Positions 54,055 to 63,834 of a stretch of DNA of 64,000 nucleotides are shown one piece after another. The translations under genes and the position numbers were made by a program. How positions within the stretch are numbered: position 1 is the first letter of the stretch; the number at the start of each line of letters is the position of its first letter. A model generated the notes under the pieces. The model was given only the letters and a program-made list of their open reading frames with translations. It did not search any database and was not told where the DNA came from. The DNA comes from G963674665 sp963674665 (lineage in GTDB: Bacteria > Desulfobacterota > Desulfovibrionia > Desulfovibrionales > Desulfovibrionaceae), in assembly GCA_963674665.2 (NCBI GenBank), contig CAXXPL010000001.1:564806-628805 (forward strand), given 5' to 3'.

Positions 54055-55410
54055 TCAGGGTTCGCGCAAGGTTTGGTCCAGGGTGCGCAGGATGGGGTAG
54101 AGGAAGTAGTTGATGACCCTGCGTTTGCCAACCATGATTTCCGCTGTGACCACCATGCCGGGAATGAGGCGGAAGTCCTTGTCCAGGCTGCGGAGCTGGG
54201 ACGAATCGATGGAGATGCGCACCTGATAGCGGGTCTTGCGCCCCATGGCGGTCTCTTCGGACAGGGCGTCCTCGCTGATGGTGAGCACGTGCCCCTCGAG
54301 CATGCCGTGTTTCTGGAAGGGCAGGGCCTCGAGTTTGATCCTGGCCAAATCGCCTGTACGCACGTAGGCGATGTCCCGGGTGGGGATTTCCGTGGCGGCG
54401 ATGAGTTTGCCGTCGCTGGGCACGAGGGTGACCAGGGTCTCGGCGGTGTTGACCACTGAGCCGATGGAGCGGTTGGCGATGCCAAGGACGACTCCATCCG
54501 CGGGGGCGCGCAGGATGACCAGCTCCCCGTACCACTGGGCCTTGCTCAGACTGGATTCGAGTTCCTCGAGCTTGGCCTTGGTGGTGTTGAATTCGTTGAG
54601 GGCCTGGTTGCGCCACTGGCTGACAAAGGCGTCGCGCTCCGCGCTTTCGCGGGCGAGTTCCTCGCCGAGTTCGCTCATCTCGTTGTTGGCGCGGGCCAGA
54701 TCGCCTTCCAGGCTCACGCGGCGGTTTCTGGCGTTGAGCAGCTCCACTTTGGAGGAGTGCCCGTCGGTGTAGAGCTTGTCGTACATGGACTCGAGTTCCT
54801 CCATCATCCCCAACTGCTCTTTCAGAAACTTTCGGCTGGCGTCCAGGGTCTCCAGGCGCTTCTGGGTCTCGGAGATGCGGCGTTCCCAGCTGTCCCGGGT
54901 GGATTTGAAGGTCTCGGCGCGGCGCGCGTAGATGTTCTGCTGGATGGCCACATCAGAGGGGGGCGCATCGGCAGGTGGGACGAAAGGCTCCTGGTTCAAC
55001 TCGGCCTGCAGGCGCATGGCCTCGAGGCGGGTGCCCCATGCCTGGTCATCCAGTGTGTTGACGTCGGCCTGGATGGTTGTGGGGTCGAGGGTGACCAGGG
55101 CGTCGCCCTTTTTCACGGTGTCGCCGATGGATACGTGGATGGTGCGGATGACGCCGGTCTCCAGGGGCTGCACCACCAGGGGGCGCCCCTCGGGCATGAG
55201 CTTGCCCTCGGCGATGACGATGCGGTCGACCTTGGCCAGGCTGGCCCAGACTACCAGAGCGATGACCAGCAGGGCTGCCACATACAGGGAGGAGCGCGCC
55301 AGAAACGGGATGGGGCGCATCTCGATGATAAGACTGTCCTCCTGGTAATCCAGAAATTCCTTGCGGATCTTGCGCATGTTGGAGGGCAGGGACTTGCGGG
55401 AGCGGGTCAT
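54055..55410 (-). CDS. HlyD-family membrane fusion protein
   Basis: 451 aa starting at ATG 55410, which overlaps the exporter stop as ATGA; a start at 55452 would sit inside the exporter gene. One N-terminal transmembrane helix (SLYVAALLVIALVVWASL), a biotinyl-lipoyl-like half (VVQPLETGVIRTIHVSIGDTVKKGDALVTLD), long coiled coils (about 115-285), and the HlyD signature near the end (ISIDSSQLRSLDKDFRLIPGMVVTAEIMVGKR). It links the ABC exporter to an outer-membrane channel, which is not in this window. Confidence 0.92.
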   Translation of the reverse strand: MTRSRKSLPSNMRKIRKEFLDYQEDSLIIEMRPIPFLARSSLYVAALLVIALVVWASLAKVDRIVIAEGKLMPEGRPLVVQPLETGVIRTIHVSIGDTVKKGDALVTLDPTTIQADVNTLDDQAWGTRLEAMRLQAELNQEPFVPPADAPPSDVAIQQNIYARRAETFKSTRDSWERRISETQKRLETLDASRKFLKEQLGMMEELESMYDKLYTDGHSSKVELLNARNRRVSLEGDLARANNEMSELGEELARESAERDAFVSQWRNQALNEFNTTKAKLEELESSLSKAQWYGELVILRAPADGVVLGIANRSIGSVVNTAETLVTLVPSDGKLIAATEIPTRDIAYVRTGDLARIKLEALPFQKHGMLEGHVLTISEDALSEETAMGRKTRYQVRISIDSSQLRSLDKDFRLIPGMVVTAEIMVGKRRVINYFLYPILRTLDQTLREP

Positions 55411-57959
55411 GGGCGCCCCCTGTCCAAGAGGTGGCGGTGCTGCTTTTCCCATAGGGTGCGGTAGATGGGCGATCCGGTGTCAAGGGCGAGGAGTTCGTCA
55501 TGGGTGCCCACAGACACGATGCGCCCCTCGTCCATGACCAGGATCACGTCGGTCTGCACCAGCAGGGAGAGCCGGTGGCTGATGAGCAGGGTGGTGCGGT
55601 GGCGCGAGATCTTCTGGATGTTGTCCTGGATGATGGCCTCGCTTTCCGCGTCCAGGGCGCTGGTGGCTTCGTCCAACACCAGCACCGCGGGGTTGGTGAG
55701 CAGGGTGCGGGCGATGGCCAGGCGCTGCTTCTGCCCCCCGGAGAGATTGTCCCCGTTTTCCTCGAGCATGGTATCATAGCCATGGGGCAGGCGTTCGATG
55801 AACTCTTCGGCCCCGGCCAACCTGGCGCTGCGCACCACGTCCTCGAAGGTGGCGTCGGGCTTTGCCGCGCTGATGTTCTCGCGTACCGTGCCCGAAAACA
55901 GGAAACTGTCCTGCAGCACGATGCCCACGGAGGAGCGCAAATGCCCCAGGTCGTAGCTGCGAATGTCGGTGCCGTCCAGGCGGATGACGCCTTCGGTGCA
56001 GGGGTAGAGCCCGGAGAGCAGGCGCACCAGGGTGGACTTGCCCGAGCCGCTGCGTCCCACGACGCCAACCATGGTCCCGGCCGGGATGCCGAGGTTGAGG
56101 TTCACCAGGGCCGGAGGGGAGTCCGGAGTGTAGCGGAAGGTTACGTCGCTGAAGCGGATCTCGCCGCGTACATCGGGGCGCAGGCCCCGCTCAGAGCGGG
56201 AGCGCTCCGACGGCTGATTCATGATACTGCCGAGCATGCGCACGGACAGGGCCATTTCCTGGTACTCGTGGATCAGGGAGACGAACTGCACCAGGGGGCC
56301 GCTGACCCGCCCCGCGATCATCTGAAAGGCGATGAGCGCCCCAACGGTCATCTGGCCGTCGAACACCAGGAATACACCCACCCAGGGGATGGCCAGGATC
56401 ATGAGCTTTTCCAGCAGGACGGTGAAGGCGTTGGCCGAGACCGTGACGCGCCCCACCCCGAGGTTCATGTTCACGGACCTGGCCGCGCGGCGGTCCCAGT
56501 CCACGCCACGCACTCCTTCCATGGCCAGGGACTTGACCGCGCGCATGCCCTGGATGCTCTCCACCAGATATGACTGCCTGGCAGCCTCGGCGTTGTACAG
56601 GTGCTGCAGCCTGCGGCGGAAGGTGGGGAGCAGGGCGGCCACCACCAGGGCCATGAGCAGGGAGAACCCCACCACGATACCGGCCAGCAGGGGGCTGTAG
56701 AAGAACAGGATGGGCAGGAACACCAGCAGGGCGAAGCCGTCCAGCATGGTGGAGAACAGCTTGCCGGTGAGGAATCTGCGGATGTGGTCGGCCTGCTGCA
56801 TGTGCTTGATGAGCACGCCGGCGGCTGCGCGGTCGAAGAAGAACAGGGGCAGGCTCAGGAGCTTGGCAAAGGTGCGCGTGGCCACGCGGATGTCGATCTT
56901 GCTGGTGGCGTGAATCAGGATATAGCCACGCAGGAAGTGGAACATGGCCTCGAAGAGGAGCACCACGAGCATGCCGATGCCCAGGACGTGCAGGGTGTCC
57001 ACGGCCTGGTGGGTGAGCACCTTGTCGATGACGATCTGGAAATACAGGGGCGTGGCCAGGGACAAGGCCTGGAGCAGGATGGCGGTCAGGGCGATCTCGA
57101 AAAAGGCGCGTTTCTGGCGCAGGAACTCCGGGCCGAACCAGCGCAGGCCAAAGGGCTGGTTGTCGTCGTCCATCCGGCGCAGCCGTTTCACCAGCAACAC
57201 CTTGCCGGAGCAGTTCCGCTCGAATTCCTCCCTGGACCAGCTCTCGTGCCGCAGGCGGGGGGCGTAGGGGTCGAGCACGTCCAGCCAGACCTCGTTGTCC
57301 TTGTCCACGGGGGCGGTGATTATGACGGCCTGGCCGTCGCGGCGCAAGGCTATGCAGGGGAAGGCCTGTCCAAGGCCGGTGAAGTCCTCCCACTTCAGGG
57401 TGTGCTGCCCCACCTTGAAACCCGAGTTGCGGGCGATGCGCGTGAGCCTGCGCGGGTCAGGGTCTTCGGACCCCAGCCCGTGGGATCTGATGAGCTGCTC
57501 CACCAGGATGTCCACGCCCAGGTGACGGGCCACCAGCACAAAGGCTCGCAGCAGGGAGTGGGTTCTCCTGGGTTCCAGGACAAAGAGCGAGCCGTCCCAG
57601 TTCCGCTCCATGTTCTGACGATCCACCTCGAAGGGGCGGCCAGAGTCAGCCAGGGGGTCCACCACCAGGAGCAGATCCTGACCGTCGCGCTCGAGGCGGT
57701 CGTGGAAAATAACGGTGTTGCCGTTTTTCAAGGGGGCGATGGCAGGGAATACGTCAGGCCCGGTGAACAGACCATCCCAGCCGGGCTGGCGGAGCTCCGC
57801 CAGAAAGCCCGCCTCCCTGGCGATGTCCGGGAAGTTGTCGGGCACGCCCTTGCCAGCAACCTCGTACTTCACGGCCAGGGCGCGGAAGTCGGCGCTCAGG
57901 CCATAGACCCCGGCCAGTGCGGCCAGGCATTGGAGGGCGGTGTTGTCCTGATCGGGCAT
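55407..57959 (-). CDS. Type I secretion ABC exporter with two C39-like domains
   Basis: 850 aa, about 140 longer than usual. Residues 1-130 and 134-265 form two C39-like domains. The first has Cys10 in TALQCLAALAGVYGL; the second (LLRAFVLVARHLGV) has no Cys, so it is a substrate-holding C39-like domain. Six transmembrane helices (about 285-560), then the ATPase: Walker A GRSGSGKST, signature LSGGQKQRLAIARTL, Walker B VLVLDEATS. It exports the adjacent RTX protease in one step with HlyD. A further sixty residues of linker are normal. Confidence 0.92.
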   Translation of the reverse strand: MPDQDNTALQCLAALAGVYGLSADFRALAVKYEVAGKGVPDNFPDIAREAGFLAELRQPGWDGLFTGPDVFPAIAPLKNGNTVIFHDRLERDGQDLLLVVDPLADSGRPFEVDRQNMERNWDGSLFVLEPRRTHSLLRAFVLVARHLGVDILVEQLIRSHGLGSEDPDPRRLTRIARNSGFKVGQHTLKWEDFTGLGQAFPCIALRRDGQAVIITAPVDKDNEVWLDVLDPYAPRLRHESWSREEFERNCSGKVLLVKRLRRMDDDNQPFGLRWFGPEFLRQKRAFFEIALTAILLQALSLATPLYFQIVIDKVLTHQAVDTLHVLGIGMLVVLLFEAMFHFLRGYILIHATSKIDIRVATRTFAKLLSLPLFFFDRAAAGVLIKHMQQADHIRRFLTGKLFSTMLDGFALLVFLPILFFYSPLLAGIVVGFSLLMALVVAALLPTFRRRLQHLYNAEAARQSYLVESIQGMRAVKSLAMEGVRGVDWDRRAARSVNMNLGVGRVTVSANAFTVLLEKLMILAIPWVGVFLVFDGQMTVGALIAFQMIAGRVSGPLVQFVSLIHEYQEMALSVRMLGSIMNQPSERSRSERGLRPDVRGEIRFSDVTFRYTPDSPPALVNLNLGIPAGTMVGVVGRSGSGKSTLVRLLSGLYPCTEGVIRLDGTDIRSYDLGHLRSSVGIVLQDSFLFSGTVRENISAAKPDATFEDVVRSARLAGAEEFIERLPHGYDTMLEENGDNLSGGQKQRLAIARTLLTNPAVLVLDEATSALDAESEAIIQDNIQKISRHRTTLLISHRLSLLVQTDVILVMDEGRIVSVGTHDELLALDTGSPIYRTLWEKQHRHLLDRGRP

Positions 57960-57969
57960 TGGCGGTTCC

Positions 57970-57999
57970 TTAGAGCATTTTACTCTTGGAATGCTCTAA
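57970..57999. repeat. Dispersed intergenic hairpin repeat, copy C
   Basis: TTAGAGCATTTTACTCTTGG, then AATGCTCTAA: arms AGAGCATT and AATGCTCT. A shorter relative of 10693-10741 and 45724-45771. Confidence 0.6.
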
Positions 58000-58080
58000 C
58001 GGCTGTTAATAGTCGACATGTATATGATGTAAAGGGATGTTAACAAAAAACCGTTGATAATGCTCCAGAAAATTGGGTCG

Positions 58081-58115
58081 AAAAAAGGCCGGCCCCCTGA
58101 GGGAGCCGGCCGTTG
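58081..58115 (-). terminator. Rho-independent terminator of RTX gene
   Basis: The minus strand reads GGCCGGCTCCC, TCA, GGGGGCCGGCC, then TTTTTT; 18 nt past the RTX protease stop. Confidence 0.92.
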
Positions 58116-58132
58116 GGGTGTGGGGGAAGCGC

Positions 58133-61100
58133 CTATACGGTTGAGGTCAGGGCGGCGGTGAGGCGGTAGTAGCCGGTGTTGCCGTCTCTGCTCATGCTCT
58201 TGAGGTAGTAGGTGCCGGTGCTCTGCGCGGTGAACACGAGACGCGAGTTCCTGGAACTCGGCGAGAGATCATTGCTCTTGTCGATGAGGCTGGAGCCATC
58301 GGTATCGTACAGGAAGAGGTAGGAATCAGTGAGGGGCAGATCATCCCAGGAGGAGTTCGAGTAGCCGGTCATGTCGAACTGGTACGTGGAGTTCGCCTGC
58401 AGATTGACCCTGAACCAGTCCTCGTCGTTGGAGGCCTCGATACGGGCCTGGAGTTCGCCGCCGACGGAGAGCGCCGCGGACGCTGCGCTGCTGTCGCCGT
58501 AATCGTCCGTCTCGAGTTCCCTGCTCGTGAGCCGGTATGAACCCACGCCGCTGTATCTGTGCCGGACGTCGAGATAGTAGGTGCCGGATGTGGTGGCGTG
58601 GAACTTCATCCGCGCGTCGGTCCCATAGCCGCTGTTGTTGTCCGTGAACACGGCTTTGAAATCCTCGTCCCAGAGAACCAGGAACGGGTCTGTAAGACTG
58701 CCGTACCCCGAGGAAGCGCCCTTGAGGTTGAAGTAGTAGTTGTCGCCCGCTGAGAGGGTGACCTTGTAGCGGTCCACCTCGCGGCTCTGACTGATTGTTC
58801 CGCTGATGTTGTTGCCCACGGTGAGAGATGTGGTGCCATCAGCCAGCTGGGTGGCGGCGATGGTGTAGCTCCCCGTGGTGCCGGAGTAGCCCCGCGCAGC
58901 CAGGAAGTATACGTCGCTGCTCTTTGCAACGTAGGTCATCCTGGCGTCGCGCCCCGCCCCGGAGTTGGAGTTCCTGCTGATTATCGTTTGCCCGTCGGCT
59001 TCGAAGAGGTACAGAAATGGATCATACAGGGTTCCGGAGCCCGATGAGCTGCCCTTGAGGTCGAATTGATAGCGCTTGCCCTTTTCCAGGGTGACGCGGA
59101 AAAAGTCCAGTTCCGAAGAAGAGATGGTCCCGGTATTCGAGCCGCCCACCGAGAGGGTGGGGTCGTTGGACTCCTGGGTGGCGCTGATGGTGTAGGTTCC
59201 GGTGTAGGAGCCGTTCCCCTCGGCGAGCAGGTGGAAGGTCCCGGTCTCGGGAGCGCGAAAGCTGATTTTGGCGTCGGTGCCGGTGCCGCTGTCCCCGTCG
59301 CTCAGCTGCTTGAAAAGCATGGTGGTGTCGTAGACGTTCAGCTCGGGGTCGTCCAGGGTTCCGGATGACGAGGAGGAGCCCTTGAGCGTGAAGGTGTAAT
59401 TCGCCCCCTGCACCAGATTTACGGTGTACCAGTCCTCCTCTCCGGACGAGGAGATGGTGCCGTTGGCCGAGCCATTCACCGCCAGGGAGGTGGTGGACAG
59501 CTCCTCGAACTCCATGGTGTAGGTGCCGGTGTACCTGTTGTAGCCCCGCGCCATGATCCAGTAGTCGTCCGTACTGGAAGGCGCGAAATAGAGCTGGGCG
59601 TCCTTGCCCACGCGGTTGTTGAATGCTGCGAGGTAACCTGCGTCGATATCTTTGTGGATGCGCATGTAGGAGTCATAGAGAGTGCCCCCTCCGGTGGAGG
59701 AGCCGCTCACAAGGACCCTGTATCGCTTTCCGGCCTGCAACTGCAGTTTGTACCAGTCCTCCTCCCCGCTCCTGTAGATGGAGGCCACCAGGGGGCTGCC
59801 GGTGGTGAGGGTCCTTTGCCCGTTCACCATGGTGGTTGACATCTCATAGGTGCCAGTTTCCCTGCCCCTGTCCCGTGCGACCACATAGTAGGTGCCGTCC
59901 TCGGGCGCCACGAAGCTGATCCGGGCCTCGGAGTAGTATCCGCTGTTGTCGTCCACCTGCAGCCTGCGCATGCCGTAGGTGTCGTAGATTTCGAGGTAGG
60001 GGTTGTCCAGTGTGCCGCTGCCGGAGTTCTGGCCTTTGAGGTCGAACTGGTACCTGCCTCCGGCGGCGAGGGTGACCTTGAACCAGTCGCGGTCGTATGT
60101 GAAGCCGATATTCCTGGAGGACTGCCCCCCCGAGGGCAAGGGTCTGGGCCGTGGTCACCCCGGCGCCCACGTCCTCGGATCTCGGGGTGAAGTCGTTGTA
60201 TGCCCACGTCCTGCGCCCGTTGACATAGGTTCTGTACCTGTACATCAGGGTGGGGGTGGTCGAGGCGGTGTAGTAGTTCTCGATCTTCACCGTAGTGTCG
60301 CGCAGCCTGTAGGTTATCCAGAGGTCGTCACCGTCGCGGTGTGGTGAGGATGGTGCTTCTGTAAGTGTCGAACTTCAGGGTGTTGGAGCCGCTGGTGTCT
60401 GTAACCACGTTGACGCCGTGCTCGATGCTGAAGTTGTAAACGTCATTGCCGCTGCCGCCCTGCAGGATGTCGTTGCCTTCAAAGGCGACTATGGTGTCGT
60501 TCCCGCCATTTCCGACAAGGGTGTTGTTCCATTCGCTGCCGTAGAGGGTGTCCGTCGCCGCTGCCCCCAATGGCGTTCTCGATGTATGTGCCGTAGGCAA
60601 TGGAGAGGTTGCCCACGGCCAGCCCCCCGTAGTGTTTGGTGCCCACGGAACTGAAAGAGCCGGCCGCGAGGTTGATACCGACGCGGTTGCTCTGGTTGGA
60701 GGCGTCGATGGTATCAGTTCCCCCGCTGTCCCAGATGCTCTGGACGAAATAGGCGTTGTTGCCCCAGGTGTAGGTGTTGTTGCCGCTACGCGTGCTCCTG
60801 TTGACGCCGTACACCCTTTGGATGGCATAGATATCGTCCATCAGGGGGGCGGCGGCATAAGCATAGGGGTCGTTGGGGTGGTCGAAATACGACATGATCG
60901 TATATCTGAGGCTGTCACGAGTGTAGAGCCTGTCGGATTCAGATGCTGTCCCGTCGTAGTCCCCGGGGTGGGAGAGACCGATGGCGTGCCCGATTTCGTG
61001 GACCATGGTCAGCTTGCCATAGTCGTAATCCGTGAGATCCTGGTTGTAGAAGTAGTTGGGATTGATCCAGACATCGCCACCCGCCCCGGAGCCCGGGTAA

Positions 61101-61419
61101 TAGGCCCAGGCCACCTCCGGCCCGGTGGTTGTGTTGCCGAAGCGGATCTGCCCGTCGAGCCCGTTACTGGATGTGGATTCGGTAAAGGAGATGTTGGCCA
61201 CCTCGGCCCACCTCGCCAGGGCTTCCCGTGCCGCCTGCTTCTGCGCGCTGCTGAAGCTGGAGAAGCGATTGCCTCGCCGCTGTACCCATAATCCCCGGTG
61301 GGTCTGCTGGTCATGAAGCTGTATGTGACAGTCACGGACTCGAAGTCCCGACTGTTCCATTGGTAGCCGCTTCGTGAAAGATTCAGTGCTATTTTTTCGC
61401 GACTCCATGTGCTGGCCAT
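58133..61419 (-). pseudogene. Serralysin-like RTX protease with PPC repeats, frameshifted
   Basis: About 1090 aa when frames are joined. Starts at ATG 61419 (ASTWSREKIALNL). One-base shifts lie near 61275, 60557, 60335 and 60130; the last is a run of seven G. The catalytic part (about 50-280) has the M10 zinc motif HEIGHAIGLSHPGDYDG and a Met-turn (YTIMSYFD). Then come RTX calcium repeats (GGSGD, GNGGNDTIV, GGSGNDVYNF), a hemolysin-linked segment (DGDDLWITYRL) and six PPC domains of about 100 aa (SSGEEDWYTVNL-type) to the end. Secreted by the adjacent exporter through an uncleaved C-terminal signal. PPC arrays on a serralysin C-terminus are unusual. Confidence 0.8.
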
Positions 61420-61681
61420 GTCGCCCCCGTCTGGTCATAAGTCTGAATTGGTCAGGAGCCGATACTCCTGAATATCACCATCGCCGTATCAAAGGGGGGT
61501 GAGCCAAGGGAGGGGAGGAAATGAGGCTGTCTCGGCAACCTGGCGATCTCGTGGAGACCCATGGTTTTCCGACCCCGCCTCGCGGCGAGTGTGGCTATTT
61601 ATCTATAGTAAAGCATACGACGCGCGTGGTGAAAGTCAAGTTGACAAATTGTAATCCGGAAATCGAAAAAAAAGAGAGGGG

Positions 61682-62690
61682 CTATTTCTGGATGCTCACC
61701 TTGTTGCGGCCGCTATCCTTGGAGGAGTAAAGCGCCTTGTCGGCCCTGGAGAGGAGGGTGTCGTAGGTGTCGCCGCTGCGGTACGAGGCGACACCGGCGC
61801 TCACGGTCTTTCGGCCCACCGTGGGAAAATCGTGGACCGCGACCCTGGCACGGATTTTCTCCGCCATGAGTGAGCAACTCTGCAGTTCGGTCTCTGGGCA
61901 GACGATCAGGAACTCCTCACCCCCCCATCTGCCCAGGGTATCGGTGTTGCGGATGCCGTCCTTGAGCAGTTTCGCGATGGAGCGCAGAAAATTGTCACCC
62001 GCTAGGTGGCCGTGAGAGTCGTTGATTGTCTTGAAGTGGTCCATATCCAGCAGGATGATGGAGAATGCGTTGCCGTATCGGCCCGAGCGCTCGAGTTCCT
62101 TTTTGAGTTGTTCGTCGAGGAAGTTCCTGTTGCCGAGCCCGGTGAGCTTGTCCGTATTCGCGATGACGGCGATCTCTTCCAACGCAGCCTTCAAGGCGGC
62201 GGTTTTCTTGTCCACCATGCGCTGCAGGATGACGTTGCGCTCCTCCAACTCCTTCAATGGGTATGCCTCGTCCCCCTCGTGCTCGACAGAGGGGAAGGAG
62301 ATATGCTTGTGGGCAATGTGCCAGCCGGATGCGGACTTGTGCAGCACCAGGGACATCCGGAGGTGGTTGAGTCGCAATTCCTGATCCATGACAGTGGTCT
62401 TGATGTTGATTATGGCGCAAATGACCACTGTATCCCGGAAAACAGGGATGAAAAATAATCCAGAAACTCATAGGACACGGGATTCGGGGCCTGCTCGATG
62501 TCCCTCCTGTAAAGTGCGATGAACTCCGCCGGTTGTGCGCGTTTTCGTCCAGGCCTGTACCAAAGCCGATCATGTGGTCACAGAAGAAAGTGAAGGTATT
62601 CTCAAGGTCTCTGGCAAGAAAGTAGGTATCCAGGTAGGCAAGAAAATACTTCTTGGCCTCTTTGGAAAGGAGATCGGTGTCTTTGCTCAT
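61682..62690 (-). pseudogene. SnoaL-like sensor-GGDEF protein, frameshifted
   Basis: About 335 aa. The N-terminus (ATG 62690, SKDTDLLSKEAKKYFLAYLD) is a SnoaL/NTF2-like domain broken twice. A missing C near 62538 should give DENAHNPAEFIALYRRD. A missing T near 62457 should give YEFLDYFFIPVFRDTVV. The rest is intact: a coiled link, then GGDEF (TDKLTGLGNRNFLDEQL; active site GGEEF near residue 280). Makes cyclic-di-GMP if the gene is real. Both shifts are in homopolymers. TTG 62780 is an alternative start. Confidence 0.7.
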
Positions 62691-62834
62691 CAATTTTTCG
62701 TTATGCTCGATAATTTGAACGATAATACGTAGATATACTCGTGATTGGTCGTATATATCAGAATACAATTGCCGAGGCAATAATTGAGTACAATATTTCC
62801 TTGCTTGTGCAGACTTAATGGAACAAAGGAAAAT

Positions 62835-63314
62835 TTATGTCGATTGATTACTATTTTGCAGTTGCATTTTAACAGTTTTTGGCGCGAACCCCATTTCCGC
62901 GTACCAACGAAGGGCCTTGTCGTTGCCGTGGACCACGACGATGATGATGGGCGAGGCCCCGCGATCCTCGAGCCAGCCGACCCCGCTCCGCATGAGTCGG
63001 GAGCCGATCCCCACGCCCCTGTATTCGGGATCCACGAACAAGGAGTCCACCTCGCCGGTATCGTCCGTGGAGAGCGTGCAGACGCAGTAACCTATGGGGG
63101 TGTTCCCTGTCATGGCGAATTCTATGCGCATGTCCGCGGATGCCTGGGCAAGCAGCTCGGCCTTGCGCGAAGAAAAGGGGCGCTCTCCGAACCATGCGGA
63201 AAAGTCCGTTGAAACCCGGGCATGGTGCCGGCGGAGCTCTGTCCATAGCTGCTCTATGGAGTCCAGGAGTTCGGCGCCTCCGGTGACGTATTCAATGGCG
63301 GTATTGTTCATCAT
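62835..63314 (-). CDS. GNAT N-acetyltransferase
   Basis: 159 aa, GNAT fold. Acetyl-CoA loop in VDPEYRGVGIGSRLMRSGVGWL (RGxGIG), with DSLFVDP before it and ALRWYAEMGFAPK near the end. Acetylates an unknown amine. Monocistronic, between the GGDEF gene and a long intergenic stretch. Confidence 0.9.
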   Translation of the reverse strand: MMNNTAIEYVTGGAELLDSIEQLWTELRRHHARVSTDFSAWFGERPFSSRKAELLAQASADMRIEFAMTGNTPIGYCVCTLSTDDTGEVDSLFVDPEYRGVGIGSRLMRSGVGWLEDRGASPIIIVVVHGNDKALRWYAEMGFAPKTVKMQLQNSNQST

Positions 63315-63834
63315 ATCTTTTGCTTATAGGGGCAATGGATACTCATGATGGTCGGGCGCTTTTGGATAGGCGTGTCCGGGCCTGGAGTGCATCATCCGTC
63401 CGCGGGCGACTGGGGTGATATTGACGACCGCGTATATATCATGACGAATTATTCCTGTGTCCGGTATCCACGGAAAGTAGATTCACGCGAACTGTCAGTG
63501 GGGCACCTCGCTCTCGCGTGGGTGCTTAATGGGAGTAGTTTTAAAAGTCATCGCCTTCCATTGGCAAGTGCTGGCATGGGAAATGTAAACGTGCAAGTAA
63601 TCTGAAGAATTATAATATAGTTGTAGTGTGTCGCTGGCATTGAAGATGCGAAACGACATTAAGGAAAAGAATAATATTGCATTTTGGGTGTAAAATGATT
63701 AGTGCTATAGCGCATATGCAGCTGTTTCAGTTGAAAGTGTAGTGTATTGTTTTGCGACAATGTATCAAAATGATACATCTCCTTTCTTTGTCTTTGGTTT
63801 TTCCTTAAATAGTCCTTTTTGGAGAAAATGTCAG
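63315..63834. other. Intergenic, 520 bp, no supported gene
   Basis: An AT-rich region with one short plus-strand frame (63345-63605) lacking a ribosome site. ATGTATCAAAATGATACAT (63760-63778) is a near-perfect palindrome around TGTATCA-AAA-TGATACA and could be an operator for the gene at 63835. Confidence 0.5.

Noticed and set aside
63345..63605. 86-codon plus-strand gene
   Set aside because: No ribosome site, irregular composition and no recognisable protein.
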